The notes under the pieces are model-generated. The model was not told the origin of the DNA. It ran no database searches and was given only the letters and a program-made list of their open reading frames with translations. The translations under genes and the position numbers were made by a program. A DNA stretch of 64,000 nt from Promicromonospora sp. AC04 (GTDB lineage Bacteria; Actinomycetota; Actinomycetes; Actinomycetales; Cellulomonadaceae): assembly GCF_003058225.1 (NCBI RefSeq), contig NZ_QBUG01000005.1, forward strand, positions 372,001 through 436,000, written 5' to 3'. How positions within the stretch are numbered: position 1 is the first letter of the stretch; every line of letters begins with the position of its first letter. Shown piece after piece: positions 16,807-25,522 of this stretch.

Positions 16807-18221
16807 CGCGGTGCTCCCGTTGTGCGGTTTGGTGTGGTGAGGGTGGCCGGGTCGACGCCGAGGGTCTCGGCGGCGCCGGCGAGCGACCTGGCCACCTGGT
16901 CGGCGTACAGGTCGAAGGGATCGTTCAGCTCCCGGCCGAGCGCGCCCGCCATCCAGTCGGCGTCCCGGTCCGTGCCCTCCTGGCTGGCATCCTTGGCGCC
17001 GTCCGAGGTGAGGTTCGACTGGAAGATCCCGGCCGCCGAACGCGGCAGGAAGTCCTCGTAGACGACGGGCTCCCGGCGGACGAAGGGCGCGCCGCCCGGC
17101 TCGGCCGCCAGCTCGTAGGTGAACCAGCCCAGCCCCTGGTCGGCGAGCGCCGCCTCGGTAGTGGGGAAGGTCTTCTGCCAGACGGCGCGGGCGAGCTGCT
17201 GGCGCTGCGCCTCGGTGAAGCCGGGGTCGGCGGCGCGGGCCGCGGCGGCGGCCTCGTCGATCTCGATCACCGCCGCGTCGTACGCGGCACGGCCGGTGCG
17301 GGTCAGCGCGATGCCGCGCGCCTCGACCTCGCCGAACCGCACGCGCAGGGAGTCGCTGATGATCTCCCCGTCGGCCGTGCGGAAGGTGCGCGGCTCGGCG
17401 AGCGCGCGGAACGACGTCTGGCGCAGCAGGACGTCGGGGCCCTCCCAGCGCGGCGGGCCCTGGATCGCGTCGATCATCGTGATGCCGCGCGCCTCCATGC
17501 GGGCGTACAGGTCGTCGATGTCGAGCACGCGGGGCGTGAGGTGGTTGATGTGCGTGGAGGCGATGCCGCCGATGTCGGCCGCGACTGCGCTGACCGCCTC
17601 CAGCTCGCGGTACCAGGCCTGGTCCACGGGCTCGCGGGACAGCTCGAACGCCTCGGTCGCCAGGAGCAGGAACTCCGCGGCCTGGTCCTCGGGCAGGCCG
17701 CCCTCGGCCTCCGCGCGGTCGGCAAGGGCGAGCAGGTCCGGGCCGAACAGCGCGCGGGCGCCGAGGAAGCTCTCCAGGCGCTGCTCCAGGTCCGCGGTGA
17801 AGAACCGGCGGTCGGCGGTGACGAGCATCGACGTGAAGACCCGGAACGGGTTACGGGCCAGCTCGTCCCGCTCGATCGGGCGGAACGCCGTCGAGATCAC
17901 GGGGACGGAGCTGGACGATGCGTCGCGCAGGTCGTAGAACCCGACCGGGCGCATGCCCATCGCGCCGAAGATGCGGGCGACCTGCGCCATCTCGGTGGGC
18001 GTGCCCACGCGGATGGCGCCGTGCCGCTCCGCGGTGACGCGCGCGATGGAGCCGAGCCGTTCGGCGTCCGCTCCGTGCTGGGTCACGAAGTCGGCGTTGA
18101 CGTCGTGCGACACGTCCAGCAGCGTCGTGTAGGCGGGCACCTCCTTGCCGTACATGTCCGAGAGGCTGCGCGCGAACGCGGCCCTCAGCTGCCAGGGCTC
18201 GAGGAACGTGGGTGCGGACAT
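16803..18221 (-). CDS. hglS: 2-oxoadipate dioxygenase/decarboxylase (HglS, DUF1338 family)
   Basis: A 472-residue protein of the DUF1338/VOC-like family, whose characterised member HglS converts 2-oxoadipate to D-2-hydroxyglutarate with Fe(II) and O2 in lysine breakdown. Family features seen: N-terminal AFARSLSDMYGKEVPAYTTL, ARIFGAMGMRPVGFYDL, SVPVISTAFRPI, and the metal-ligand region IASTHINHLTPRVLDID. Length agrees with the family. It lies between a FAD oxidoreductase gene (15-bp gap) and an aminoadipate-semialdehyde-type dehydrogenase gene (4-bp overlap), so the three probably form one lysine/pipecolate catabolic operon. No aminotransferase for 2-aminoadipate is adjacent. Confidence 0.87.
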   Translation of the reverse strand: MSAPTFLEPWQLRAAFARSLSDMYGKEVPAYTTLLDVSHDVNADFVTQHGADAERLGSIARVTAERHGAIRVGTPTEMAQVARIFGAMGMRPVGFYDLRDASSSSVPVISTAFRPIERDELARNPFRVFTSMLVTADRRFFTADLEQRLESFLGARALFGPDLLALADRAEAEGGLPEDQAAEFLLLATEAFELSREPVDQAWYRELEAVSAVAADIGGIASTHINHLTPRVLDIDDLYARMEARGITMIDAIQGPPRWEGPDVLLRQTSFRALAEPRTFRTADGEIISDSLRVRFGEVEARGIALTRTGRAAYDAAVIEIDEAAAAARAADPGFTEAQRQQLARAVWQKTFPTTEAALADQGLGWFTYELAAEPGGAPFVRREPVVYEDFLPRSAAGIFQSNLTSDGAKDASQEGTDRDADWMAGALGRELNDPFDLYADQVARSLAGAAETLGVDPATLTTPNRTTGAPR

Positions 18222-18236
18222 CGGTCTCTCCTGTCC

Positions 18237-19469
18237 TCAGATGATGTTCGCCTCAGGGCCTCGTCGCCCTGGGCTCGTGGTGGTCTGGCCAGTGATGGGC
18301 AGGGTGGGGCCGGCAGTGGCGAACCGGTCCGCGCTGAACCCGGACACGTCGGTGCGGGGCGTGCGGCCGGCATACAGGTCGCGCACCGCCTCGCCGACGG
18401 CGGGGGCCTGCAGGAACCCGTGACCGGAGAAGCCGGCGGCGTACAGCACGCGGCCGGGCACCCCGGTGGCCTCGCCGATGAGGGCGTTGTGGTCGGGCGT
18501 CATCTCGTAGAGCCCGGCCCAGCCGCGCGTCACGGGCACGTCGACCAGCTCGGGCGCGCACGCCCCGATCGCCCCGCGCAGCAGCGGCAGCCAGCCCGGG
18601 TCGTAGGTGCGCTCGAACGCGACGGGGGTCGCGGGGTCGGCGATGCCGAGCAGCAGGCAGCCGGGCTCGGCGTTGTGGAAGTAGAACGTGCTGCCGTAGT
18701 CGATGGTGAACGGGATCCGCGGCGGCGCCGTCTCCAGCCGCGGGGTGAACCCGATCTGCCGCCGGTACGGGTCGACGGGCAGGTCGAGCCCGGCCTTGGC
18801 CGCCACGTCCCGGGTCCACGCCCCGGCGCACAGCACGACGGCGTCGGTGCGCACCCGGCCGTGGTTCGTCCAGACGGCGACGACGTCGTCGCCCCTCGCC
18901 TCGACGTCGGTGACCGTGACGTGCGTGCGGATCGTCGCGCCGTGCCACTCCGCGCCGGCGGCATAACCCTCGACGACGGCCTTCGGGTGGGCGAACCCGT
19001 CGCGCGCGGCGTAGGCGGCCCCGGCGTACCGGTCGGCGTCGACGTACGGGTTGAGCCGGCGGACGGCGTCGTGGCCGAGCATGCGGCTGGCGACGCCGCG
19101 CTCGTTCTGCATGGCCACCGACTCCTCGAACAGCGCGACGTCGTCGGCACCCGGCAGGAGGAACAGGTAGCCCGGCTGCTGCAGCCCGATGTCCGCGCCA
19201 GGGCGGTTCGCGAAGTCCTCGTAGAGCTCCAGGCTGCGGTTGCCGAGGTCGACGTTCGCGGGGTCGGAGAACTGCGCGCGCACTCCCCCGATGGGCTTGC
19301 CCGAGCTGCCGGAGGCGAGCTCGTCGGCCTCCAGGAGCAGCACGTCCACGCCGTCCTCGGCGAGGTGGAACGCCACCGACGCGCCCAGTGCGCCGCCGCC
19401 GACCACCACCACCTCAGCGCGCGCGGGCAGTGGTCCCCGACGGTCCGCGGGGTGCCGTGCTGAGGTCAT
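18237..19469 (-). CDS. FAD-dependent oxidoreductase, DAO family
   Basis: A 410-residue flavoprotein of the D-amino-acid/sarcosine oxidase superfamily. The Rossmann dinucleotide motif VVVGGGALGASVAFHL is at about residues 21-36, DVLLLEADELASGSSGKPIG follows, and the C-terminal AAGFSGHGFLQAPAVGEAV is the second FAD signature. ATG 19469 is chosen (AGGA about 12 bp upstream; the longer start adds only basic residues). First gene of the operon with hglS and the aldehyde dehydrogenase, so oxidation of pipecolate or a related lysine intermediate is likely; a 2-hydroxyglutarate oxidase is an alternative. Confidence 0.85.
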   Translation of the reverse strand: MTSARHPADRRGPLPARAEVVVVGGGALGASVAFHLAEDGVDVLLLEADELASGSSGKPIGGVRAQFSDPANVDLGNRSLELYEDFANRPGADIGLQQPGYLFLLPGADDVALFEESVAMQNERGVASRMLGHDAVRRLNPYVDADRYAGAAYAARDGFAHPKAVVEGYAAGAEWHGATIRTHVTVTDVEARGDDVVAVWTNHGRVRTDAVVLCAGAWTRDVAAKAGLDLPVDPYRRQIGFTPRLETAPPRIPFTIDYGSTFYFHNAEPGCLLLGIADPATPVAFERTYDPGWLPLLRGAIGACAPELVDVPVTRGWAGLYEMTPDHNALIGEATGVPGRVLYAAGFSGHGFLQAPAVGEAVRDLYAGRTPRTDVSGFSADRFATAGPTLPITGQTTTSPGRRGPEANII

Positions 19470-19566
19470 GCACGCATCCTGCCACGGGCTACGGCCGCGA
19501 TTGGCCCGCACCGGAATTGTTCCTGCAGAATCGCTCGATCTCCAGGGAAACAGTTACCGATCGGGG

Positions 19567-19607
19567 TGTGTTGCGCTGCGTAGACATTGTCTACTCGCCG
19601 CAACACA
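19567..19607. repeat. Dispersed palindrome, copy B
   Basis: Left arm 19567-19585 (TGTGTTGCGCTGCGTAGAC) and right arm 19589-19607 pair at 16 of 19 positions with a 3-nt centre (ATT). It lies between zur and the FAD oxidoreductase gene, both read leftwards, so it is downstream of one and upstream of the other. Confidence 0.88.
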
Positions 19608-19677
19608 TCTCGGGGACGTGATCTCTACCCCAGCCGTTCGGCCGCACCGCCGACGGCGGCCGGGACCCACCGCCGAC

Positions 19678-20076
19678 TCACCGCGCGGACGATGCGCGGC
19701 AGTCCGCGCAGGTGCCCCACAGCTCGACCGTGTGCTCGATGTCGTCGAAGCCCTGGGCGGCGGCGACCTTGGAGGCCCAGGCCTCGACCGTGGGGCCGTC
19801 GATCTCGACGGTCCGGCCGCAGGCCCGGCAGACCAGGTGGTGATGGTGCTCGCGGCGCGCGCACCGGCGGTACAGGCTCTCGCCGTCCTCGGCGCGCAGC
19901 ACGTCCACCTCGCTCGCCTCCGCGAGCGCCTGCAGCGCCCGGTAGACGGTGGCGAGGCCCACGGACTCGCCGCGGGCGCGCAGGGTCTCGTGCAGTTGCT
20001 GGGCGGAGCGGAAGTCGGCGAGCTCGTCCAGCGCCTCGACGACGGCGGTCCGCTGGCGGGTCATGCGTGCGGCCAT
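19678..20076 (-). CDS. zur: Fur-family repressor, probably Zur
   Basis: A 132-residue metal-dependent regulator. DNA-binding helix in VGLATVYRALQALAEASEVD; the dimerisation/metal domain has HHHHLVCRACGRTVEID and the second CxxC at GTCADC, the structural zinc site. The start overlaps the stop of the permease gene (TGATG). As last gene of a zinc ABC transporter operon with Zur-like boxes in its promoter it is most likely the zinc sensor that represses its own operon. Confidence 0.9.
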   Translation of the reverse strand: MAARMTRQRTAVVEALDELADFRSAQQLHETLRARGESVGLATVYRALQALAEASEVDVLRAEDGESLYRRCARREHHHHLVCRACGRTVEIDGPTVEAWASKVAAAQGFDDIEHTVELWGTCADCRASSAR

Positions 20077-21017
20077 CAGCGGCACTCCTTTGCGGCGGCG
20101 ACCGCGCGTTCGGCGGCGTCGGCGGGCAGGTCGACGTCGTCGGGCAGGTCGGGATGCGGGTCGTACGCGGGGCGCCGTCGGGTCAGGAGGGGCGCCAGCA
20201 GGGAGACCACCGCGTACACCGCGATGGCGAGCACCACGATAGTGGCGCCGGGCGAGACGTTGTACCAGTAGGTGATGGTCAGGCCGGAGAGGCAGACCAC
20301 GACGCCGACGACGCACGCGGTGAGCATGGTGCGCCCGAAGGCGTGCGTGACCTGCTGGGCGATCGCGACGGGCACGATCATGAGCGCGCTGACCAGCAGG
20401 AGACCGACAACCCGCATGGCGACGGTGACGGTGAGGGCCGACACGACGGCGACGACGACGTTCAGCGCCCAGACCGGCAGGCCGGAGGCGATGGCGAACT
20501 CCTCGTCGTGGCTCACGGAGAACAGCGCGTGCCGCAGGCCGACGCCGATGGCCAGGACCACTACGGAGAGCACGACGGTGAGCCAGAGGTCGGCGTCGGA
20601 CACGGTGGAGATCGAGCCGAACAGGTACTGCATGAGGTTCCCGGAGGAGCCGCCGGCGATCCCGATGAGCAGGACGCCGCCCGCGATGCCGCCGTAGAAC
20701 ATGATGGCGAGCGCGAGGTCGCCGGAGGTGCGGCCGCGGCGTCGGACCACCTCGATGAGGACGGAGCCGACCACCGCGGCGACCACGGCGCCGGGGACGG
20801 CGAGGGCGTCGTTCGGCGTCAGCCCCATGCCCGCGCCGACGAGCCAGCCCAGCGCCACGCCGGTCAGGGCGACGTGCCCGATGCCGTCGCCGAGCAGGGA
20901 GAGCTTGCGCTGCACCAGGTAGGTGCCGACGACGGGCGCGGTCACGCCCACGAGGAGCGCGGCCAGGAGGGCGCGCTGCATGAACGGGTCGGTCAGCATG
21001 AGCATGAGCATGATCAT
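20076..21017 (-). CDS. znuB: Zinc ABC transporter permease
   Basis: A 313-residue ABC-3 family membrane protein with about eight hydrophobic segments. Signatures: RALLAALLVGVTAPVVGTYL near the N-terminus, LLGDGIGHVALTGVALG, and GLLLVSALMIVPVAIAQQ. It overlaps znuC by 4 bp and zur by one base. The cytoplasmic C-terminus is long (about 45 residues, Pro/Asp-rich). The first residues (MIMLMLMLTD) offer several start codons; 21017 is kept because it gives the ATGA junction. Confidence 0.92.
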   Translation of the reverse strand: MIMLMLMLTDPFMQRALLAALLVGVTAPVVGTYLVQRKLSLLGDGIGHVALTGVALGWLVGAGMGLTPNDALAVPGAVVAAVVGSVLIEVVRRRGRTSGDLALAIMFYGGIAGGVLLIGIAGGSSGNLMQYLFGSISTVSDADLWLTVVLSVVVLAIGVGLRHALFSVSHDEEFAIASGLPVWALNVVVAVVSALTVTVAMRVVGLLLVSALMIVPVAIAQQVTHAFGRTMLTACVVGVVVCLSGLTITYWYNVSPGATIVVLAIAVYAVVSLLAPLLTRRRPAYDPHPDLPDDVDLPADAAERAVAAAKECR

Positions 21018-21865
21018 GGGCGCACCTCCAGGTCGAGGGCCCTGGACTCGGCGGTGTCCAGCAGCACGCGATTGCCGTTGTCGCCGGTGTGCGGGTGCTG
21101 GTGCTGGTGTCCCGCACGGTCGTGGTCGTGCCGGGCCGGCGGCGGGGCGCCGTCGTGCACCACCTTGCCGTGCCGCAGCACGACGGCGCGCGAGACGAGC
21201 GGGGCGAGCTCGCCGAGCTCGTGCAGCACGACGAGCACCGTCAGGCCGCCGTCGACCAGCCGCCTCATGGTGGTGGCGAACGCCTCCTGGCTGGCGACGT
21301 CCACGCCCGCGACGGGCTCGTCCAGGACGAGAAGGTCCGGCTCGCGGACCAGGGCGCGCGCGATGAGCACGCGCTGCTGCTGCCCGCCCGACAGGAGGTG
21401 CACCGGATCGTGCACGCGGTCGGCGAGGCCCACCTGCTCGAGGGCCGCCTCGACCTGGTCGCGCCAGCCGCGCGGCAGCCGCAGGCGGCGTCCGTGCAGC
21501 AGGCCGGAGGCGACGACCTCCTGCGCGGTCGACGGGATGCCGCCGCCCGCGCCCGCGCGCTGGGGCACGTAGCCGATGCGGCCCCAGTCGACGGTGGCGC
21601 CGCGCCGCCCGGCCCGGAGGGGTTCGCCGAGCAGGCGCACCGTCCCCTCGGACGGCGTGTTGATACCGACCAGGGACCGCACGAGGGTGGACTTGCCGGA
21701 GCCGTTCGCGCCGAGCAGCGCGACGACCTCACCCTGCTCGACGATCAGGTCGATGCCGCGCAGGATGTGGCTCGCGCCAGCACGGAAGTGCAGGCCGCGG
21801 GCCTCGATGACGGGTTCGCTCGTCTCGGTCACCTGCTCAGTGTCCGTCATTTCAGTGTCCGTCAT
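21014..21865 (-). CDS. znuC: Zinc ABC transporter ATPase with His-rich tail
   Basis: A 283-residue ATPase. Walker A GANGSGKST, Q-loop VPQRAG, signature LLSGGQQQRVLIARAL, Walker B LLVLDEPVAGVD, H-loop VVLHELGEL. The C-terminal extension RHDHDRAGHQHQHPHTGDN is histidine-rich, unusual for the ATPase subunit and suggestive of zinc binding or sensing. ATG 21865 overlaps the znuA stop by 4 bp; a second in-frame ATG five codons later repeats the same MTDTE sequence, a small duplication. Confidence 0.93.
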   Translation of the reverse strand: MTDTEMTDTEQVTETSEPVIEARGLHFRAGASHILRGIDLIVEQGEVVALLGANGSGKSTLVRSLVGINTPSEGTVRLLGEPLRAGRRGATVDWGRIGYVPQRAGAGGGIPSTAQEVVASGLLHGRRLRLPRGWRDQVEAALEQVGLADRVHDPVHLLSGGQQQRVLIARALVREPDLLVLDEPVAGVDVASQEAFATTMRRLVDGGLTVLVVLHELGELAPLVSRAVVLRHGKVVHDGAPPPARHDHDRAGHQHQHPHTGDNGNRVLLDTAESRALDLEVRP

Positions 21866-22815
21866 TCGCAGACCAGGCCCTTCTCCAGCGCGGCCAGGTT
21901 GGCCTGCATCACCGTGACGTAGTCGTCGCCGGCGGCCGTCGCCTCCTCGGACAGCCCCTCCAGCGGGTCGAGCACCGCGGTGTCGACGCCCAGGTCGGAG
22001 GCGAGGGTCTCGGTGACCTTGGGGCTCACGAGGGTCTCCGAGAACAGGGTGGTGATGCCGCGCTCCGCCACCAGGTCGCCGATCTCGCGCAGGCGGGCCG
22101 GGGAGGGCTCGACCTCGGGGTCGAGCTCGGAGATGCCCACCTGCTCCAGGGCGTACCGGTCGGCGAGGTAGCCGAAGGCCGCGTGGCTCGTCACCAGGGT
22201 CGCGCCCTGGCAGGCGGCGAGACCGTCCGCGAACTCCTGGTCCAGCTCGTCGAGGCGCTGGCCCAGGCGCAGGGCGCCCGCCGCGTACTCGTCCGCGTGC
22301 TCCGGGTCCACCGCGGTCAGCTCGTCCGCCACGGCCTGCCCGACGGCGGCGAGCCGGCTCGGGTCCAGCCAGAAGTGCGGGTCGGTGGCGCCGTGGTCGT
22401 CGCCTTCCTCGGCGTGCTCCTCCTCGGTCTCCTCCGCATGCTCCACGAGCCCGGCGGCGTCCGCGGCGTCGACCACGTGCTCGGGGGCGCGGGACTCGAC
22501 GCCCTCGTCGACGGCGTTCTGGAAGCCCGACAGGTAGACCACCAGGTCGGCGGTGCCGATCTCGCGGACCTGCGCCGGGGAGAGCTCGAGGTCGTGCGGC
22601 TCGGCGGCCGGCGGAGTGAGGTTCTCGACCGTGACCAGGTCGCCGCCGATCTGCTGCGCCACGTACTGGAGCGGGTAGAACGACGCGAGCACGGTGACGC
22701 CGTCGGACGCTTCGGCAGTGCCGCCCGGCCCCTGAGCCGAGCAGCCCGCGAGGGTCGCCGTTGCGGCGAGGACGAGGCTGGTCAGGGCGGCGCCGGAGGC
22801 ACGAGGCGAAGTCAT
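21862..22815 (-). CDS. znuA: Zinc ABC transporter substrate-binding lipoprotein
   Basis: A 317-residue cluster A-I binding protein. Lipoprotein signal with lipobox LAGC (about residue 25-28), then VTVLASFYPLQYVAQQIGG, the metal ligand in EPHDLELSP, an acidic/His-rich loop (HAEETEEEHAEEGDDHGATD) followed by HFWLDP, and SHAAFGYLADRY. These are the ZnuA histidine ligands and zinc-collecting loop. ATG 22815 is used because the upstream GTG adds only MRIVL. The start codon itself lies inside a Zur-like palindrome. First gene of znuACB-zur. Confidence 0.93.
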   Translation of the reverse strand: MTSPRASGAALTSLVLAATATLAGCSAQGPGGTAEASDGVTVLASFYPLQYVAQQIGGDLVTVENLTPPAAEPHDLELSPAQVREIGTADLVVYLSGFQNAVDEGVESRAPEHVVDAADAAGLVEHAEETEEEHAEEGDDHGATDPHFWLDPSRLAAVGQAVADELTAVDPEHADEYAAGALRLGQRLDELDQEFADGLAACQGATLVTSHAAFGYLADRYALEQVGISELDPEVEPSPARLREIGDLVAERGITTLFSETLVSPKVTETLASDLGVDTAVLDPLEGLSEEATAAGDDYVTVMQANLAALEKGLVCE

Positions 22816-22852
22816 GAGAACGATTCTCACGCTTGTTGAGAACCGTTGTCAA
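22813..22852. promoter_or_regulatory. Two Zur-like boxes upstream of znuA
   Basis: Box 1 TGAGAA-CGA-TTCTCA (22815-22829) and box 2 TTGAGAAC-C-GTTGTCAA (22836-22852), both close to the actinobacterial Zur pattern TGAAAAnnnTTTTCA. Box 1 overlaps the znuA start codon, implying a leaderless or very short-leader transcript. The region also faces the glyS promoter. Confidence 0.75.
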
Positions 22853-22961
22853 AGATCGGGGCACGAGAGGTGCGTCACCGGCTTATTCGCGCGGGCCGCA
22901 ACCTGCCCGGACGGTAGGCTGGGCGGACATTGTTTCCGCCTGTTCCCCTGGAGAGACCCTC

Positions 22962-24374
22962 GTGTCCGACAAGTCAGTGCGCTCTGCGCAGACCGCCAAG
23001 CTCGACGCCGTCGTCTCGCTCGCGAAGCGACGAGGTTTCGTCTTCCCGTCGGGCGAGATCTACGGCGGAACGCGTTCTGCGTGGGACTACGGCCCTCTCG
23101 GTGTGGAGCTCAAGGAGAACATCAAGCGGCAGTGGTGGCGTGCGATGGTCACGAGCCGGGACGACATCGTCGGCCTCGACTCGTCGGTCATCCTGCCGCG
23201 CCAGGTATGGGTCGCCTCCGGCCACGTCGGCGTGTTCACCGACCCGCTCACCGAGTGCCTCTCGTGCCACAAGCGCTACCGCGTGGACCAGATGCAGGAG
23301 GCGCACGCGGAGAAGAAGGGCCTCGACGACCCCGACGCCGTGCCGCTGACCGACCTGGTCTGCGTCAACTGCGGCACCCGCGGCCAGTGGACCGAGCCCC
23401 GCGACTTCAACATGATGCTGAAGACGTACCTCGGCCCGGTCGAGGACGAGTCCGGCCTGCACTACCTGCGTCCCGAGACGGCGCAGGGCATCTTCGTGAA
23501 CTTCGCGAACGTCGCGGCCGCGGCCCGCAAGAAGCCGCCGTTCGGCATCGGCCAGATCGGCAAGTCGTTCCGCAACGAGATCACGCCGGGCAACTTCATC
23601 TTCCGCACGCGCGAGTTCGAGCAGATGGAGATGGAGTTCTTCGTCAAGCCGGGCGAGGACGAGGAATGGCACCAGTACTGGATCGACTACCGCACGAACT
23701 GGTACACGGACCTCGGCATCTCGGCCGACAACCTGCGCCACTACGAGCACCCCAAGGACAAGCTGTCGCACTACTCGACCCGCACCGTGGACATCGAGTA
23801 CCGCTTCGGCTTCCAGGGCAGCGAGTGGGGTGAGCTCGAGGGCATCGCCAACCGGACGGACTTCGACCTGAAGACCCACACGGAGAGCTCGGGCAAGGAC
23901 CTGGAGTACCGGGACCCGGTGACGAACGAGAAGTACTTCCCGTACGTCATCGAGCCCGCCGCGGGCCTGACCCGGTCGCTCATGGCGTTCCTCGTCGAGG
24001 CGTACGCCGAGGACGAGGCGCCGAACACCAAGGGCGGCGTCGACAAGCGCACCGTGCTGCGCCTCGACCCGCGGCTGGCCCCGGTCAAGGCCGCGGTGCT
24101 GCCGCTGTCCAAGACGGCGGACCTGCTCCCGACGTCGGAGAAGCTGGCGGCCGAGCTCCGCAAGTACTGGAACGTCGACTACGACGTGACGCAGGCCATC
24201 GGCAAGCGCTACCGCCGGCAGGACGAGATCGGCACGCCGTTCTGCATCACCGTCGACTTCGACACCCTCGACGACCAGGCCGTCACCATCCGGCACCGCG
24301 ACACCATGCAGCAGGAGCGCGTGGCGCTGGACAAGGTCGTCAGCTACCTGGCCGGCCACCTCTTCGGGGCCTGA
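22962..24374 (+). CDS. glyS: Glycyl-tRNA synthetase
   Basis: A 470-residue class II synthetase of the single-chain (archaeal/Gram-positive dimer) type, charging tRNA-Gly. Motifs: [20 protein letters not shown] at the N-terminus, [13 protein letters not shown] (motif 2 region), [35 protein letters not shown] (motif 3), and a C-terminal anticodon-binding domain. A zinc site is indicated by CLSCHKRY and CVNCG. GTG 22962 is the start: GGAGAG lies about 8 bp upstream and the frame upstream of it codes no conserved residues. Confidence 0.96.
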   Translation: MSDKSVRSAQTAKLDAVVSLAKRRGFVFPSGEIYGGTRSAWDYGPLGVELKENIKRQWWRAMVTSRDDIVGLDSSVILPRQVWVASGHVGVFTDPLTECLSCHKRYRVDQMQEAHAEKKGLDDPDAVPLTDLVCVNCGTRGQWTEPRDFNMMLKTYLGPVEDESGLHYLRPETAQGIFVNFANVAAAARKKPPFGIGQIGKSFRNEITPGNFIFRTREFEQMEMEFFVKPGEDEEWHQYWIDYRTNWYTDLGISADNLRHYEHPKDKLSHYSTRTVDIEYRFGFQGSEWGELEGIANRTDFDLKTHTESSGKDLEYRDPVTNEKYFPYVIEPAAGLTRSLMAFLVEAYAEDEAPNTKGGVDKRTVLRLDPRLAPVKAAVLPLSKTADLLPTSEKLAAELRKYWNVDYDVTQAIGKRYRRQDEIGTPFCITVDFDTLDDQAVTIRHRDTMQQERVALDKVVSYLAGHLFGA

Positions 24375-24416
24375 GGGTCTCGCCGGGGTCGGGCCTCGAC
24401 AGGCGCTCGACCGCCT

Positions 24417-25145
24417 TCAGCCGCGCGCGTCCTGCGCCTGCTCCCGCAGCAGCCGCAGGACGCGCGCGGCATGCCTGTCCGTGGTGTCGATCTCGTGGAG
24501 CGGCTGGACACGAAGCGGCGCGTGCTCACCGACGACGAGGACCGCACGCCTGGCATCCTCCGCCGGCACGAACCGCACGCTGAAGGTACGGAGCCAGAAC
24601 TCGAGCGAGAAGCGTCCGTCCTCGCCGAGCTCGACGAGTCGCGCAACGCCTTCGGCCGAGGTGACACCCTCCATCGGATATGCCCGCCCCCTCGGCGTCA
24701 CCGCGGCTGCTCCGGTGCGGACAAGGCCGGCGAGCCAGGACACGGCCTCGGGACCGTCGGGCAGTGCCAGCTCGATGGGCTCGGCCAAGGAGATCGGCGC
24801 TCCGAGCACCGCCGCGGCGGCGAGCCCTTCGAACCGGTACTCCAGGTCCACCAGCCCTTCCATGAGCGACACGGTCATGCTCAGTCCGTCCGCGGCACTC
24901 GTGTCGCCGGTGTGGGCGGCGACGGCACGGCGAACGTCGTCGTCGAGCGGCTCCAGCTCGATCTTCATCTGTTTGCCCGCGGCGGCCATGATGGTCGACA
25001 GCATCTCCCACGACGGCGAGCGCGCTCCCGTCTCGATGGCCGCGACGGCACCCCGCGAGACACCGGCCCGTGCGGCCAGGCCCGCCTGCGTCAGCTCAGC
25101 AGCGCACCGAGCGTCCTTAACGAGACGGGCGACGTTCACTTGCAT
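24417..25145 (-). CDS. XRE-family helix-turn-helix regulator
   Basis: A 242-residue protein. Residues 1-60 are a Cro/CI-type HTH (LVKDARCAAELTQAGLAARA-GVSRGAVAAIETG). The rest (about 180 residues) is an unrecognised domain with AVSWLAGLVRTGAAAVTPRG and FVPAEDARRAVLVVGEH, partly reminiscent of antitoxin/nucleotidyltransferase-associated regulators, but no toxin partner is adjacent. The start is ATG 25145 or, with a better-placed AGGATGAGGG, GTG 25160. Tail to tail with glyS, 42 bp apart. Confidence 0.8.
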   Translation of the reverse strand: MQVNVARLVKDARCAAELTQAGLAARAGVSRGAVAAIETGARSPSWEMLSTIMAAAGKQMKIELEPLDDDVRRAVAAHTGDTSAADGLSMTVSLMEGLVDLEYRFEGLAAAAVLGAPISLAEPIELALPDGPEAVSWLAGLVRTGAAAVTPRGRAYPMEGVTSAEGVARLVELGEDGRFSLEFWLRTFSVRFVPAEDARRAVLVVGEHAPLRVQPLHEIDTTDRHAARVLRLLREQAQDARG

Positions 25146-25276
25146 TCCTTCGGTTTCCACGCCCTCATCCTGCCCGGCGTGACGCGACGACGTCGGGCAG
25201 ATCGGCCCGGCCTGTGGACAACTCCCGTTCGGATCAGCGGGACGAACGCCGTCGGGGCGACCATCCGAAATCGGGA

Positions 25277-25317
25277 TGTGTTGCTCTGCGTAGACGATGT
25301 CTACTGTGAGCAACGCA
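25277..25317. repeat. Dispersed palindrome, copy C
   Basis: Left arm 25277-25295 (TGTGTTGCTCTGCGTAGAC, identical to the last 19 bases of the copy A left arm) and right arm 25299-25317 pair at 15 of 19 positions; centre GAT. It lies between divergent genes. The right arm has drifted more than the left. Confidence 0.87.
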
Positions 25318-25467
25318 CCTCGCAGAGGTAGTACTTCCCTCCGAGGTCGCCTCGCCACGAGCAGTCCAGCTGCTGGCCGCTCCAACACGCAGCATGTGTC
25401 CTGCCCATGTTCACCCGGGTGAGGACCGGGCGGATCGGATCAGATTGTGCAGCTCAGAGGCTCTGGC

Positions 25468-25521
25468 ACTCGAAGCGTGCCCCAGCCAGGGGCACCCCGA
25501 GTCCTCGAAAAGGCTGGACTC
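25468..25521 (+). promoter_or_regulatory. Structured leader with possible alternative hairpins
   Basis: Hairpin 1: ACTCG (25468-25472) with CGAGT (25498-25502), enclosing a 7-bp stem GTGCCCC/GGGGCAC (25477-25483 / 25489-25495). Hairpin 2: GAGTCC (25499-25504) with GGACTC (25516-25521), holding AAAAGG, the only Shine-Dalgarno-like run, in its loop next to ATG 25523. The two compete for 25499-25502, so they could act as a translational switch. This is inference from pairing alone. Confidence 0.4.
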
Positions 25522-25522
25522 T

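Larger units (their letters stand above)
25146..25522. other. 377-bp divergent intergenic region
   Basis: It contains palindrome copy C (25277-25317) and a structured leader before the Excalibur gene (25468-25521). A 35-codon open frame on the minus strand (25301-25408) is visible but unsupported. No other gene seen. Confidence 0.65.

Noticed and set aside
25301-25408. 35-codon minus-strand frame whose translation includes LGGKYYLCEV
   Set aside because: It ends inside palindrome copy C, has no ribosome-binding site and no visible family. It might be a gene remnant, but the evidence is too thin.
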